Shown: in pieces, positions 51,699 through 61,374 of the stretch | Layout of the letters: each line of letters starts with the position of its first letter | Numbering within the stretch: position 1 is the first letter of the stretch | From: Spirosoma pollinicola | Lineage (GTDB): Bacteria; Bacteroidota; Bacteroidia; Cytophagales; Spirosomataceae | Direction: 5' to 3' | NCBI RefSeq assembly: GCF_002831565.1 | Contig: NZ_CP025096.1 | Location: forward strand, 4,884,501 to 4,948,500 | DNA length: 64,000 bases | Position numbers and translations under genes: made by a program | Notes under the pieces: generated by a model | What the model saw: the letters and a program-made list of their open reading frames with translations, nothing else | Databases searched by the model: none | Told to the model about the DNA's origin: nothing

Positions 51699-54086
51699 TC
51701 AAAACAAAAGTCGGTACTGAGGAACTGGAAAAAAACCGATTTGGTATTGTGTGGCTAACTGCTGCGTGCGGTTGTTGTACGTGCGCGTAAACACATTCTG
51801 TTGCCCGGTGAAATTCTGTAAATCCAGTGAGATTTCATGCGTCAGTCGGCGGCGGTTGAGTCGGTACGAAAATTTCAGATCCGTGCGGAAATAAGCCCTT
51901 AGCTGCTCAGAGTAAGCCGCTTCGTTATGATAAACCGCCCGCCCCGCCCGAACGGAACGAGCGTAGTCGATGGGCGTTTCGTACCGACCACCGGCCGTCG
52001 TCAGCTTCCAGTCCACGTTGAACGTGTTATCGCGGTGACCTGTTTTAAACGCCCGCCCGGCCAGTAAATTAACGACGTAGTGCCCATTGAACGCGGTGTT
52101 GCGCCAGACACCGTCACTACCCTGGTAGTTTGAGTCGAAAAGCGAAACAGTCGTCAGGAAATAAAAACCTTGCTGGTAGGACCGCTCCAGCGTGAGTTCC
52201 AAACCATAATTCCGTCCGTGTCCCCGGTTGACTAAACTATCGTTGTCGGGCAGATCAAACGAGGCGCCCGCGTTCAGCATTGAAAATGACCCGGTAGTTG
52301 GATCAACTGGAGCCTGACGAATGCCCTGGTAATAGGTTTCTACTTTTAGATGCAGGCTGGCCGACAGACTTCGTTCATAGGCCAGAGCCAGGTGACGGCT
52401 GCGGGTAAAATCCAGGCTGGTATTCGTAAGCCGGTACGCATTGTCGGTAGCTGGTGTTTGCACGAAATAGCTGGTCAGCGGTTGTAACTGGCTATGTTCG
52501 CCGTACCCTAACCGAACAGACTGCCGGTCATTTAACTGGTATTTCAGACCCAGTCGGGGTTCAATTACCCGGCTGTTGGTCAGCGCGAAATGCTGCCCAT
52601 GCAAGCCGCCATTAACGACCAGACGTTCCGAAAAACGGTGCTGCCACTGGCCGTAGAACTGGATCAGGCGGCTTTGCCCGGACTGCCTCAGTACGGATTG
52701 GTCGTTTGCGGCTGCCGGCTCATACCGGTTTTGATGGAGTGAAAACGTAAACCAGTCGAGGGTGAAGCCCGCAGTAAATAGGTCTTTGACGCTTAGTTTC
52801 TTGTTGAAAATTCCGTTAATCGAATATTTAGTCTGGGCATGACGGGTTTGCTCGAGCCGGACGGGTTGCCAGTTCTGTCGGCTCAGCGAATCAGTTGTCA
52901 CCCATTGGTCGGTGTAGGAACCTGCCACGGTAAGTTTATAAAACGTGGTTGGGCTCAAATGGTGCTGGTACGAACTGCCGACTATACCCGTTCGGTAGCC
53001 CGAACGCATATCCTGGTTTTCATCGCCAAACAAATCCTGTTTGGTCGTGTCCATTGTGCTGCCCAGCAAGTTAATGCCACTCAATCCGCCCAGTCCAAAT
53101 ACCGAAAAATGACCATTCCGCCCGGTGGGTATGTCCACCTTAAGCGACAAGTCCTGATACTGGGGTACGGCCGTTCCCAGACCCAGATCCAGGCCCAGGG
53201 CATTAAACACCGCCAGCGTAGAATACCGGTAATTGACCAAATAAGAGGCTCCTCCACCAGTACGTGCTTTATCTTTTTTTGACAGGGGTCCCTCAGCGCC
53301 CAGTTCAAAGCCGTTAAATCCCATCTGAGCCAGGTACTCGGACTTGTCAGCGTTGCCTGTACGCATGTTCAGGTCAAATACCCCGGCAATTGCGTTACCA
53401 TACTGAGCGGGAAACGCTGCGGTCAGAAAATCAGACCGGTCCAACACGTTGTTGTTGAGCATACTGACCGGGCCGCCTGTGGTGCCTAATGCACCGTAGT
53501 GATTTGGATTGGGAATGTTGATGCCTTCCAACTGCCAGAGAAGTCCCAATGGCGAGTTTCCCCGCACGATGATATCGTTTCGGTTGTCATTAGCCCCACT
53601 AACCCCCGCGTAGTTGCTGGCCATTCGGGCGGGGTCACCCCGGCTCCCGGCAAATCGGTTGGTCGCTTCCGGATTAAATGAATGGACACTCACCAGGGCC
53701 AGTTCATTGACCGGGCTGGTCTGGTCCCGACGGGCTTTGACAATGACTTCCTGAGCCGTAATCATCTGCTCGGTTAGTTCAACCGTCAGGCTCACTTCCT
53801 TACCCGCCGTAACCAGCACATTGGGAATGATTCGTTCCCGGTATCCCAGAAATGAGATCCTGACCGTTTGGTAGCCCAGGGGCACCTGACGGAGGCTGAA
53901 CGAGCCGGTTTCGTCGCTGGTTGAGCCGAGTAGAGCCGATGTGTTGAGCACCATAACGGTAGCGCCCGGTAGGGGGTATTTCGACTGACCGTCAATAATC
54001 ACCCCTTTGATCGTTTGGCTGGCTGGCTGGGCTTGACCCAGTGAAAAGTTGAGTAGGGAGAACAATAGAATCAAGCGTATGTGCAT
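51699..54086 (-). CDS. TonB-dependent outer membrane receptor
   Basis: A 795-residue receptor. A signal peptide (1-20, ending GQAQP) is followed by a carboxypeptidase-like regulatory beta-sandwich (about 23-110, IKGVIIDGQSKYPLPGATV with SFLGYRE at its end). Then come a plug (about 130-240, RNDIIVRGNSPLGLLWQLEG) and a 22-strand-type barrel ending in aromatic PQYRLLF. It takes up a large substrate such as a siderophore or glycan with TonB energy. No SusD partner follows, so an iron-complex or small-molecule ligand is likelier than a glycan. The gene upstream on the same strand encodes another outer-membrane protein, and an AraC regulator is divergent. Confidence 0.9.
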   Translation of the reverse strand: MHIRLILLFSLLNFSLGQAQPASQTIKGVIIDGQSKYPLPGATVMVLNTSALLGSTSDETGSFSLRQVPLGYQTVRISFLGYRERIIPNVLVTAGKEVSLTVELTEQMITAQEVIVKARRDQTSPVNELALVSVHSFNPEATNRFAGSRGDPARMASNYAGVSGANDNRNDIIVRGNSPLGLLWQLEGINIPNPNHYGALGTTGGPVSMLNNNVLDRSDFLTAAFPAQYGNAIAGVFDLNMRTGNADKSEYLAQMGFNGFELGAEGPLSKKDKARTGGGASYLVNYRYSTLAVFNALGLDLGLGTAVPQYQDLSLKVDIPTGRNGHFSVFGLGGLSGINLLGSTMDTTKQDLFGDENQDMRSGYRTGIVGSSYQHHLSPTTFYKLTVAGSYTDQWVTTDSLSRQNWQPVRLEQTRHAQTKYSINGIFNKKLSVKDLFTAGFTLDWFTFSLHQNRYEPAAANDQSVLRQSGQSRLIQFYGQWQHRFSERLVVNGGLHGQHFALTNSRVIEPRLGLKYQLNDRQSVRLGYGEHSQLQPLTSYFVQTPATDNAYRLTNTSLDFTRSRHLALAYERSLSASLHLKVETYYQGIRQAPVDPTTGSFSMLNAGASFDLPDNDSLVNRGHGRNYGLELTLERSYQQGFYFLTTVSLFDSNYQGSDGVWRNTAFNGHYVVNLLAGRAFKTGHRDNTFNVDWKLTTAGGRYETPIDYARSVRAGRAVYHNEAAYSEQLRAYFRTDLKFSYRLNRRRLTHEISLDLQNFTGQQNVFTRTYNNRTQQLATQYQIGFFPVPQYRLLF

Positions 54087-54140
54087 AACGAAAACGTTTA
54101 TGGTCGGTTGAAAAAGCCTGAAAAAGGCTACCTGTCCCGT

Positions 54141-55436
54141 TTATAGCGGGCGATGAAACCGCCGACTGGCTACTAGTCGCTGGGGATAAATGACGGCCTG
54201 AATGAAGTTGAATTCGAGTTGCTGAAACGAAATAGTCTGCCCGTTCACCTGAGTCCTGAGAAAAGGTGAGTAGCGCAGGTTGGTGCGTAGCAGGATGGAC
54301 TCGTAGCGGACGGGCCGGATGTCCCAGCCCACGACCAGACCGGGGGTGTACTGTAGGTCGCGCTGGTCAGTTACCAAAACGTCATCGTCTGTCTCCCGAA
54401 CGCTTAGTTGTTCCCGCGAAAAGCTAAGACCCACAAAGGGCACAAACCCGTGATAGTCCAGCAGGTTCTTATACACCTCTAGGCTGATGGAGCGGCGGTC
54501 GAGTTGCTGGGTCAGACCGTAGGCCGTGTGATCGGCGACGATGTGGCGGTGCGCCAGTCGGATGTCAAAATCGGGCTTGTAAAAATAATAACCGATCGAT
54601 GCATCGAGGAAGGTGTTATTGCCCGACGGGTTATTAAGGTAAGGCCGGTTACGGGCATTGTATGCCGAACGGGGCAGCGTAAAGGCTGCCGAGGGTCCCA
54701 CATCCAGGTGAAAGCCACTGAGCTGTCCACGCTGACGCAGGTACTGACCGAAGGCTTGTTTATTGTCTTTTTCCAGCGGACGGGTTACGTCGATCAGGAA
54801 TTTATACGATAGCTGAGCGGTAAAGGTTGGAAAACGAACGGGAGTCGTAGTTTGGCGGGAGGTAGCATAGCTAAACGTACGGGCGGGCAGGTACTGCACG
54901 CCCAGCTCAAACCAATGGGGGCCGCTCAACCAGTTCAAACCGCCCTCCAGGGTAATCACGTCTTTGGTAAACGTGGTTCCCGCTAATTTTTCATTGACCC
55001 GCTGGTTATAGGACAACGTTGACCAGTTAACGCCCACATACGGATTGAGTCGGTGGTAATGCAGTTGCAGCGGATGCACCCGGGCACCGGTGGCCACATT
55101 GGTCGACACGCTGTAGTCCTGAAGCTGGTCAATTTTAGGACGAATCGAGGTCAGTGGTATCGAGACGAACAAATCGGCCAGGCCCCAGAAATGCGTAGCC
55201 CCAATGGTAAACCGGGGATGATAGGTGCCGGGCAGCGTTAGGAGTCGCTGCTCACCCGTTGCACTTAGATACCCGCCCTGAACCGGGGGAATATACTGCC
55301 CGTCGAGACCCAGATGCAGTTGCGCGAAGCGAAAACGGCTCCTTTGGTTAATCACTGGCTGAGCGAGCGTGGCGGTGGGCAAACTAATCAGTCCCGTGGC
55401 GGCCAACAGGCCGTATAAAAAGAAAGTCCGAATCAT
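54141..55436 (-). CDS. outer-membrane beta-barrel protein
   Basis: A 431-residue protein with a signal peptide (1-25, cleaved near TLAQP). Alternating hydrophobic and polar strands with many Tyr, Arg and Gln residues run through the rest, as in beta-barrels. The family is not recognised. It is the first gene of a two-gene unit with the TonB receptor 54 bp downstream, and lies divergent from the AraC regulator, so the three probably form one regulated uptake locus. Confidence 0.75.
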   Translation of the reverse strand: MIRTFFLYGLLAATGLISLPTATLAQPVINQRSRFRFAQLHLGLDGQYIPPVQGGYLSATGEQRLLTLPGTYHPRFTIGATHFWGLADLFVSIPLTSIRPKIDQLQDYSVSTNVATGARVHPLQLHYHRLNPYVGVNWSTLSYNQRVNEKLAGTTFTKDVITLEGGLNWLSGPHWFELGVQYLPARTFSYATSRQTTTPVRFPTFTAQLSYKFLIDVTRPLEKDNKQAFGQYLRQRGQLSGFHLDVGPSAAFTLPRSAYNARNRPYLNNPSGNNTFLDASIGYYFYKPDFDIRLAHRHIVADHTAYGLTQQLDRRSISLEVYKNLLDYHGFVPFVGLSFSREQLSVRETDDDVLVTDQRDLQYTPGLVVGWDIRPVRYESILLRTNLRYSPFLRTQVNGQTISFQQLEFNFIQAVIYPQRLVASRRFHRPL

Positions 55437-55629
55437 ACCGATGGCGGTTAGGGGTTGTATCGACTACCAAAATTGCGGCAGTACACCCGGAAACTGCCCC
55501 GTCAAACGGATTCTTAACCCCGTCAAACGGATTAGTGCTGATTGATTGAGCGGCTACGCCAATTTTGAGCGGCCAATCCTTTTGGGTATATTTACCCGAC
55601 AGCGATTGGGCAAATCATAATCGAAGCCT

Positions 55630-56607
55630 ATGATTATCAGGGCGAAGGACGAAACGGGTCAGTACGCGCCCTTTGAGAGCCAGTATCAGACCGAGACGGA
55701 TGAACCGGCGGGGGTGATGCAAACCAGAATCCTGGTTCCTAGCCCTATTGTACCCTGGTCCATTACGGACCTGACCAGTCAGCAGATCAAGATTACTCAT
55801 GCCACGAGTCAGATCAAGCAGAACGTGATTCTGCTCACCGAACAGGCGAGCCCAACGGTTGATTTATTTGTGCAGTTGAGTGGTCAGAGCCTGATTCGGC
55901 ACACGGACCAGGTCGACCGGGCTTATCAATCCGGTCAGTGTAATATGGTTTACACCCCAGCCTACGAGGGTGAGCTCCGGTTGAGTGGGCCCGCCATCTC
56001 GACGGTTGCTGTGCAGTTTTCACCCCTGTTTTTTGGCCAGTTTCTGGATGAGCAGGTAGGTTCGCTGAATCGATTAGCGGAGGGTATGGCCAATGGGCAG
56101 ATGCAAATGCTTGCTCCCCGTAACTTGCCCGTTAGGCCTGCCATCAAGAGCGTCCTGCACACTTTGTTGCACTGTCCCTACCAAGGTCTAGTGAAACGTT
56201 TATTTCTGGAAGCCAAACAAATAGAACTGTTAGCCTTATTGATTGATGAGGCCCAGAAACAACCCTCAACCCGGCCAGCCGGACTGAAAGCCTACGATGT
56301 GGATAAACTAATGGCGGCCAAAGCCTGGTTAGACGAGCATTTTTTGGAACCCGTTACCCTATTCTATTTAGCCCGGCTGGTTGGCTTAAATGATTTCAAA
56401 TTAAAGAATGGCTTTCGGATCTTGTTTGCGACAACGGTGTTCGGTTATCTGAGCGGGTTACGGCTGAACCATGCTCGCCAGTTGCTGCTGGACGGGGGGC
56501 ATTCGGTCGCTGACGTAGCCGATATAGTGGGCTACGGACGGGCCGACCACTTTAGCCACGCCTTCCGCCTTTATTTTGGTTATCGGCCCAGCGACCTCAA
56601 AGGTTAA
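55630..56607 (+). CDS. AraC-family transcription regulator (PchR-like layout)
   Basis: A 325-residue regulator. The C-terminal 100 residues hold two helix-turn-helix motifs: VTLFYLARLVGLNDFKLKNG and HSVADVADIVGYGRADHFSH, closing with FRLYFGYRPSDL, the AraC signature. The N-terminal 210 residues are a ligand-sensing part of the type found in siderophore regulators of the PchR group. It is divergent from the receptor operon with a 190-bp gap and most likely turns that operon on when its ligand is bound. The ligand is unknown. Confidence 0.9.
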   Translation: MIIRAKDETGQYAPFESQYQTETDEPAGVMQTRILVPSPIVPWSITDLTSQQIKITHATSQIKQNVILLTEQASPTVDLFVQLSGQSLIRHTDQVDRAYQSGQCNMVYTPAYEGELRLSGPAISTVAVQFSPLFFGQFLDEQVGSLNRLAEGMANGQMQMLAPRNLPVRPAIKSVLHTLLHCPYQGLVKRLFLEAKQIELLALLIDEAQKQPSTRPAGLKAYDVDKLMAAKAWLDEHFLEPVTLFYLARLVGLNDFKLKNGFRILFATTVFGYLSGLRLNHARQLLLDGGHSVADVADIVGYGRADHFSHAFRLYFGYRPSDLKG

Positions 56608-56909
56608 GCCAAAAGCCTGTTATACTACGCTCCTGGTGCTCGATAACCGAATCAAGTTGTTAGGATACCGACACTTGGTCGGTTCGGCTAAAGAGTCAAC
56701 TTTTTTCCAGGGCAATACAGTTTAACCGCTTATTACTATCTCTTTGAACGCCCATTTATCGAAGCAGATATATACCCCCCTGTCGTCTCAAGGAGGAGCC
56801 TTAGGCGAGAATCCGAAATCCTGGTAGATTAGCTGACGTGAAAGCGGTTAGTCAACAAAGTAAAGGTCCACAAGGCACGCGTTCACTGAAACCTAGATGA
56901 CCGAATAGA
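56608..56909. other. intergenic region with one small hairpin
   Basis: About 300 bp. A hairpin ACCGAC-ACTTG-GTCGGT at 56667-56683 followed by AACTTTTTTCC some 20 bp later may end the AraC transcript. No promoter can be fixed for the downstream hydrolase. Confidence 0.3.
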
Positions 56910-58466
56910 ATGAACTATGTACGGACCGCTATGCTGGTGCTTACCTTACTCCTCAACCCAGCCCGCAAGGCCCTGACTCAGCCCATAACGGCCCGGCAAG
57001 TGGACCAATTAGTGCAGCCTAACCGAGCCTTGTTTCACATTCCTGGTATCGCCATTACCATCATCAAGGATGGTCGGCTCATCTTCAACAAAGGCTATGG
57101 CCTGCGTTCGCTGCGCACCAAACAAGCCGTCACCCCCCAAACCTTGTTTGGGATCGCCTCCAATAGTAAAGCATTCACCGCCGCCGCCGTTGGCTTACTG
57201 GTAGAGGAAGGTAAACTCCACTGGGACGATTTAGTGACCCACTATCTGCCTGATTTCCGGCTCTATGACTCCTTGGCTACTCGACTCCTCACGATTCGGG
57301 ATCTGTTAAGCCATCGTAGCGGATTGCCCTCGACCACTGGCGATTTGATGCACGATCCCGATTCAACCAGTTTTAGTCTCGAGCAGATTTTGTTCAATCA
57401 ACGCTTCATTAAGCCGACTTCCTCCTTGCGCAGCCAGTTTGCTTATACCAACAACGGGTATTTGGTCGCAGGCGCTATCGTGGCGAAGGTCAGTGGGATG
57501 AGCTGGGAAGCCTTCGTTGAGCAACGTATCCTTCACCCCTTAGGAATGACCCGTAGTGCCGCCTCGTTCCAAGACTGTCAGACAAATCCGAATCTGATTG
57601 ACGCCCACAAACGAATTAATGACTCAATTCGGGTGGTTGCTCGCTATGGCTCGACTAAAAATGATGCTGCCGGGGGTATTTATTCCAGCGCCGAGGAAAT
57701 GAGTCAATGGATGCTACTCTTTCTGAACTGGGGTCGGTATAGCCCTTCTCTGAGCAAACGCTTGCTGAGTGAGTCGCTGATGGCTGAGCTGGTGGCCCCT
57801 CAGACGATCATCCCGGTTGGCCAGCCAGGCTCGTATCAAACCCATTTCGCCGCTTACGGGCTGGGGTGGTTTCTGAGTGATGTGAAAGGCTATAAGGAGA
57901 TTGCGCATTCGGGTCAGGATGTGGGCATGGTCTCGGCGGTAACCCTGTTGCCCGAACTAGGCTTGGGTGTGCTGGTACTGACGAACTCAGAAAGTGGGGC
58001 GGCTAGTACCATCACGGATCAGATCGTCGATAGTTATATGGGTATAGGGGGCCAAGATCGAACGGCTCAATTGGATCAACGAGAGCAATTTGGACGCCGA
58101 GCGAGGCAGACCGTGCTCGACTCGATTCAGCGGCAAGTGGCCCGGCAAGCGCCTTTATCGAGCGCTGATTTAGCTGCCTACGTAGGCATTTACCAGGATC
58201 AGTGGTTGGGCAAGGTAAGGATTAGTTTGCGCCATGATCAATTGTGGTTTGCCACCGAACGCTCGCCCCAGTTGCGAGGCCGTATGGATTGGTTTGGGGA
58301 TGCTCAGTTTGTGGTGCAGTGGCAGAATCCGGAGTTAGATGATGGCGTGCTGATTCGCTTTGGTTCTTCCTCAAGGGAAGTAAAGAGCAGCTTTGTGCTT
58401 CAAGCGCTAACCTCCCCAAGGAGTCACACCTACGATGATCTCCGGTTTGAACGGATAGTAAGATAA
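56910..58466 (+). CDS. serine hydrolase of the beta-lactamase/DD-peptidase fold
   Basis: A 518-residue class C-like hydrolase. A signal peptide covers about residues 1-23. The catalytic SxxK is S84-NS-K87 in GIASNSKAF, the YxN motif is Y179-T-N181, and the third box is HSGQDVGM (HxG). Residues about 395-518 form a C-terminal extension, as in DUF3471-bearing esterases of this family. It probably acts in the periplasm on a peptide, ester or lactam. Resistance cannot be claimed from sequence. Confidence 0.9.
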   Translation: MNYVRTAMLVLTLLLNPARKALTQPITARQVDQLVQPNRALFHIPGIAITIIKDGRLIFNKGYGLRSLRTKQAVTPQTLFGIASNSKAFTAAAVGLLVEEGKLHWDDLVTHYLPDFRLYDSLATRLLTIRDLLSHRSGLPSTTGDLMHDPDSTSFSLEQILFNQRFIKPTSSLRSQFAYTNNGYLVAGAIVAKVSGMSWEAFVEQRILHPLGMTRSAASFQDCQTNPNLIDAHKRINDSIRVVARYGSTKNDAAGGIYSSAEEMSQWMLLFLNWGRYSPSLSKRLLSESLMAELVAPQTIIPVGQPGSYQTHFAAYGLGWFLSDVKGYKEIAHSGQDVGMVSAVTLLPELGLGVLVLTNSESGAASTITDQIVDSYMGIGGQDRTAQLDQREQFGRRARQTVLDSIQRQVARQAPLSSADLAAYVGIYQDQWLGKVRISLRHDQLWFATERSPQLRGRMDWFGDAQFVVQWQNPELDDGVLIRFGSSSREVKSSFVLQALTSPRSHTYDDLRFERIVR

Positions 58467-58537
58467 GCTTGGATTTTCTGTCTAGGTACCCTTTATACGG
58501 GTAAATTTATACATACTCCTTTGTCTCAGGTGGGAGC

Positions 58538-60220
58538 GTGGCTGTTGCACAACTCTGCCTGTGCATAAAATGGCTGAATAGGTTGGGTTTTTGTATCTTC
58601 AACTATGCAAGGCAGAAAACACGATCACGAAAAACTCGTCACCCGTTTCCAACTTTCCAGCCGCATTCCGAAAGATAACTTCTACCGTCGGCTGAAGGAA
58701 ACGCTTGATCTGACTTTCCTTTATGAGCATACCAAAGCCTGTTATGGCTCGACAGGCAATCCCTCGATTGACCCAGTTGTCTTCTTCAAGTTCATGCTCA
58801 TCAGCTACCTGGAGAATATTACCTCTGATCGTAAGCTGATTGAGCACTGCTCCATGCGCATGGATATGCTGTATTTCCTGGGCTACAACGTTGATGAACC
58901 GCTTCCCTGGCACTCTACGTTGAGCCGTACCCGCCAACTTTACCCAGAAGCACTTTTTGAGCTACTATTTGATCAGGTGTTCAGCTTGTGTGTCGCCAAC
59001 AATATGGTGGCTGGCCGTCGAGTAGCCATCGATTCAGCCCCTGTTAAAGCGAATGCCTCGATGGAAAGGCTAGTAGAGAAACAGCCGCAAAGGCCAGGGC
59101 CCAAGCTACTTCCGCAGGCTGAAGACTCTAATGGATCTGTAGATTTGGTACCCAAACCCAGCAAGCGTCAAGCTGCGCCGGTGATCACCGCTACTGATTA
59201 TCAGCTAAGACAGTTGAAAAAGCGCCAGCAGAAGTTGAAAAGTGCACCAACTACCCTGGGCGCTGGCAACGAAAAAGCAAAATTATTGAGTAACAAAACT
59301 CATTACAGTCCTACTGATCCCGATGCCCGTATTTCCATTAAGCCAGGAAAAGCTCGCAAACTCAACTACCATTGTAGCCTGGCAGTGGATACCGCCCAAG
59401 GCGTTATCAGCCATGTGCAGGCCGATTTTGCCGATGGTCGGGATAGCCAGTCACTACCTTCTATTACGCTGAAGCTTCAGCAACGGTTGGCCCATAATCA
59501 ACTGCGTCTAGAGGAGCTACTGGCCGATTCTGGCTATTCCAATGGGAGTAACTACGCCTTGCTGGAGGGGTGGAACATCACGGGATGGATACCTGTCTTC
59601 GGTCAATACAAACCCCAAATCGAAGGCTTTCCCTATGCCCCTGAAGGCGATTACTTTACCTGTTCGCAAGGTAAGCGTTTAGTGTTTAAGACGTTTGACA
59701 AGAATGTCGATGGCGGCTGGATGAAAGTCTACCGGGCGGATTACCAAGACTGCCGACAGTGCCCCCTCAAACCCGCGTGTGTGCCCAAGAGTCAATGCCG
59801 ACAGATTATTCGGACGGCCTATGATCCCTTCTACCGGCGAGCCGTGGAACGCCAGCAAAGTCGGCGGGGAAAGCGTATGAAACGACTTCGCCACCAGACG
59901 GTGGAACCGGTCTTGGGCAGTCTGGTGGAATACTATGGATTACGGAAGGTAAATGTACGAGGCAAAGCCAGTGCTCACAAGCTGATGCTGATGGCGGCTA
60001 TTGCCTTCAATCTGAAGAAGTATATGAAGTTCACGCCCAAGTCTACTGTCAGCCAGGCCATAGCCCTAAAAGTGGAGTGGTCATGGGCTTCTGGTGACAC
60101 TTTTCTGAGCTTTACCATGCTTTATCTCAACTGAGATGGGGCAACGAGGTGAGAAAATCTGACCACTAGCCTATACAGGATGAACAACCGATATGGGAAG
60201 CGGAGTTGTGCAACAGCCAC
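58538..60220 (+). mobile_element. intact IS1182-like insertion sequence with 4-bp target duplication
   Basis: 1683 bp. The ends are perfect 18-bp inverted repeats (GTGGCTGTTGCACAACTC and its complement). GAGC flanks both sides (58534-58537 and 60221-60224), a 4-bp target duplication. One transposase gene fills it. It has inserted between the serine hydrolase gene and the dehalogenase-like gene. The matching duplication suggests a fairly recent insertion. Confidence 0.95.
58605..60134 (+). CDS. IS1182-family transposase
   Basis: A 509-residue DDE transposase. The N-terminal DUF772-type domain is NPSIDPVVFFKFMLISYLEN, then SDRKLIEHCSMR and PWHSTLSRTRQ. The catalytic core has VAIDSAPVKANAS (first Asp) and LLADSGYSNGSN (second Asp), and ends with VEPVLGSLVEYYGLRKVNVR and NLKKYM. 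A cysteine cluster DCRQCPLKPACVPKSQC lies between. Full length and undisturbed, so the element is probably active and could also move the MITE at 17893-18042. Confidence 0.95.
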   Translation: MQGRKHDHEKLVTRFQLSSRIPKDNFYRRLKETLDLTFLYEHTKACYGSTGNPSIDPVVFFKFMLISYLENITSDRKLIEHCSMRMDMLYFLGYNVDEPLPWHSTLSRTRQLYPEALFELLFDQVFSLCVANNMVAGRRVAIDSAPVKANASMERLVEKQPQRPGPKLLPQAEDSNGSVDLVPKPSKRQAAPVITATDYQLRQLKKRQQKLKSAPTTLGAGNEKAKLLSNKTHYSPTDPDARISIKPGKARKLNYHCSLAVDTAQGVISHVQADFADGRDSQSLPSITLKLQQRLAHNQLRLEELLADSGYSNGSNYALLEGWNITGWIPVFGQYKPQIEGFPYAPEGDYFTCSQGKRLVFKTFDKNVDGGWMKVYRADYQDCRQCPLKPACVPKSQCRQIIRTAYDPFYRRAVERQQSRRGKRMKRLRHQTVEPVLGSLVEYYGLRKVNVRGKASAHKLMLMAAIAFNLKKYMKFTPKSTVSQAIALKVEWSWASGDTFLSFTMLYLN

Positions 60221-60272
60221 GAGCGTTATTTAAGACAATCAGTCAACTCCAGTTAGTAGCATACCACTCAAC

Positions 60273-61139
60273 TTAACCTAGCATTGATTCTATGATTGCC
60301 GCACAAATTTCATCGGGCGCATTCTCCTGAATGAAATGTTTAGCCTCTGCTAACAAACGAATTCGATGGATGGGAAAGTAGGTGAGCAGCCGAAGCCGTT
60401 CCGACGTTTGAAAGGCCCCGTCAGCTTCGCCCCACACGACTAAGACTGGTTTTTCCCGTAACTGGCTCAGACCGGCTTCTACTTCCCTTAAATAAGCCGT
60501 ACTACCCCGAATCTCTTTGGGAAATATCCACGTAGGTAGCCGGGAAGCTGGCGTTGAGAAAGGACCCAGGTAAGCCCCTAGTTCCGACTCGGTGAGGGTT
60601 CGATTGGTACCGGCTGGAATGAGCCATTTGGCTAGGGTGTTATAGCGCGTAATTAGCAAACGGGCCAATGGGTTGCCAAAGACGACCGAGAACGCAGTCA
60701 TGCCTCCCCTGGCAGGCCACGCCCAAGTATTACCCAGGATGAGCGAATGAACTAAATCGGGCCGACGACCAGCGAAACCCAAGCCAATGGGACCGCCCCA
60801 GTCCTGAACCATAATACGCAAATTGTGGAGCCTTAGTTGATCGACTAATCCCTCTACAATCATCGAATGCTCACGGGGCGTAAAGCCGTAGCCTGCTTTG
60901 GCCGTGCTGAGCCCGAAACCGGGGTAATCCAAGGCAATACAGCGGAACGTTGGGGCAAGCTGTTGAATTATATGCCGATATAGGAACGACCAGGTAGGAT
61001 TGCCATGCAGTAACAACAAAGTGGGTCCCTCTCCTTCATCTACGTAATGAACCAGATTACCATCAATGCTCAGGGAATGACTGGTAAAGGGAAACAAGCT
61101 GCGGTCAAGCCAAGTAGGGTTTAAATCGTTTCGGATCAT
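60273..61139 (-). CDS. haloalkane-dehalogenase-like alpha/beta hydrolase
   Basis: 288 residues from ATG 61139; an upstream in-frame ATG would add 37 residues unlike the family. The fold shows LLLLHGNPTWSFLYR (oxyanion/halide Asn47), ALDYPGFGLS, nucleophile elbow VQDWGG with D113 and the halide-binding Trp beside it, VWGEADGAFQ (acid) and AKHFIQENAP (catalytic His). Asp as nucleophile plus N47 and W114 fit haloalkane dehalogenases, which release halide from alkyl halides in water. Close relatives include other hydrolases, so the substrate is open. Confidence 0.85.
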   Translation of the reverse strand: MIRNDLNPTWLDRSLFPFTSHSLSIDGNLVHYVDEGEGPTLLLLHGNPTWSFLYRHIIQQLAPTFRCIALDYPGFGLSTAKAGYGFTPREHSMIVEGLVDQLRLHNLRIMVQDWGGPIGLGFAGRRPDLVHSLILGNTWAWPARGGMTAFSVVFGNPLARLLITRYNTLAKWLIPAGTNRTLTESELGAYLGPFSTPASRLPTWIFPKEIRGSTAYLREVEAGLSQLREKPVLVVWGEADGAFQTSERLRLLTYFPIHRIRLLAEAKHFIQENAPDEICAAIIESMLG

Positions 61140-61289
61140 TAGTTTGTGCTTTATGTAGGTTACAGTGTTCAGATTTCGAGGAAGACCTGAGTCCATGACT
61201 AAACTAAATTCAGGAATAGATATGTTCTCTACGTTGCTAGTCATCAACATTTAGTTACACAATGTGAGCTTTGTTAAAAGTTAAAAATT

Positions 61290-61363
61290 GAGCGTATTAA
61301 GAGATCATTATACACATATGATTTGGACATTCTCTGACCGTCCTAAAAAAGATAGCAAGTCCA
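61290..61363 (+). repeat. dispersed intergenic repeat, copy B
   Basis: A shortened match to 6124-6237, sharing GAGCG(T)ATTAAGAGAT, ATTATACACATATG, CATTCTCTGACCGT and AAGATAGCAAGTCCA in the same order. It lies 11 bp after the lipoprotein gene end. Confidence 0.6.
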
Positions 61364-61374
61364 CTTTAGCATCA

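Noticed and set aside
58605..60134. The IS as part of a compound transposon with the element at 62-63.5 kb
   Set aside because: The two ISs have different end sequences after 12 bp and the second lacks a target duplication, so they need not act together.
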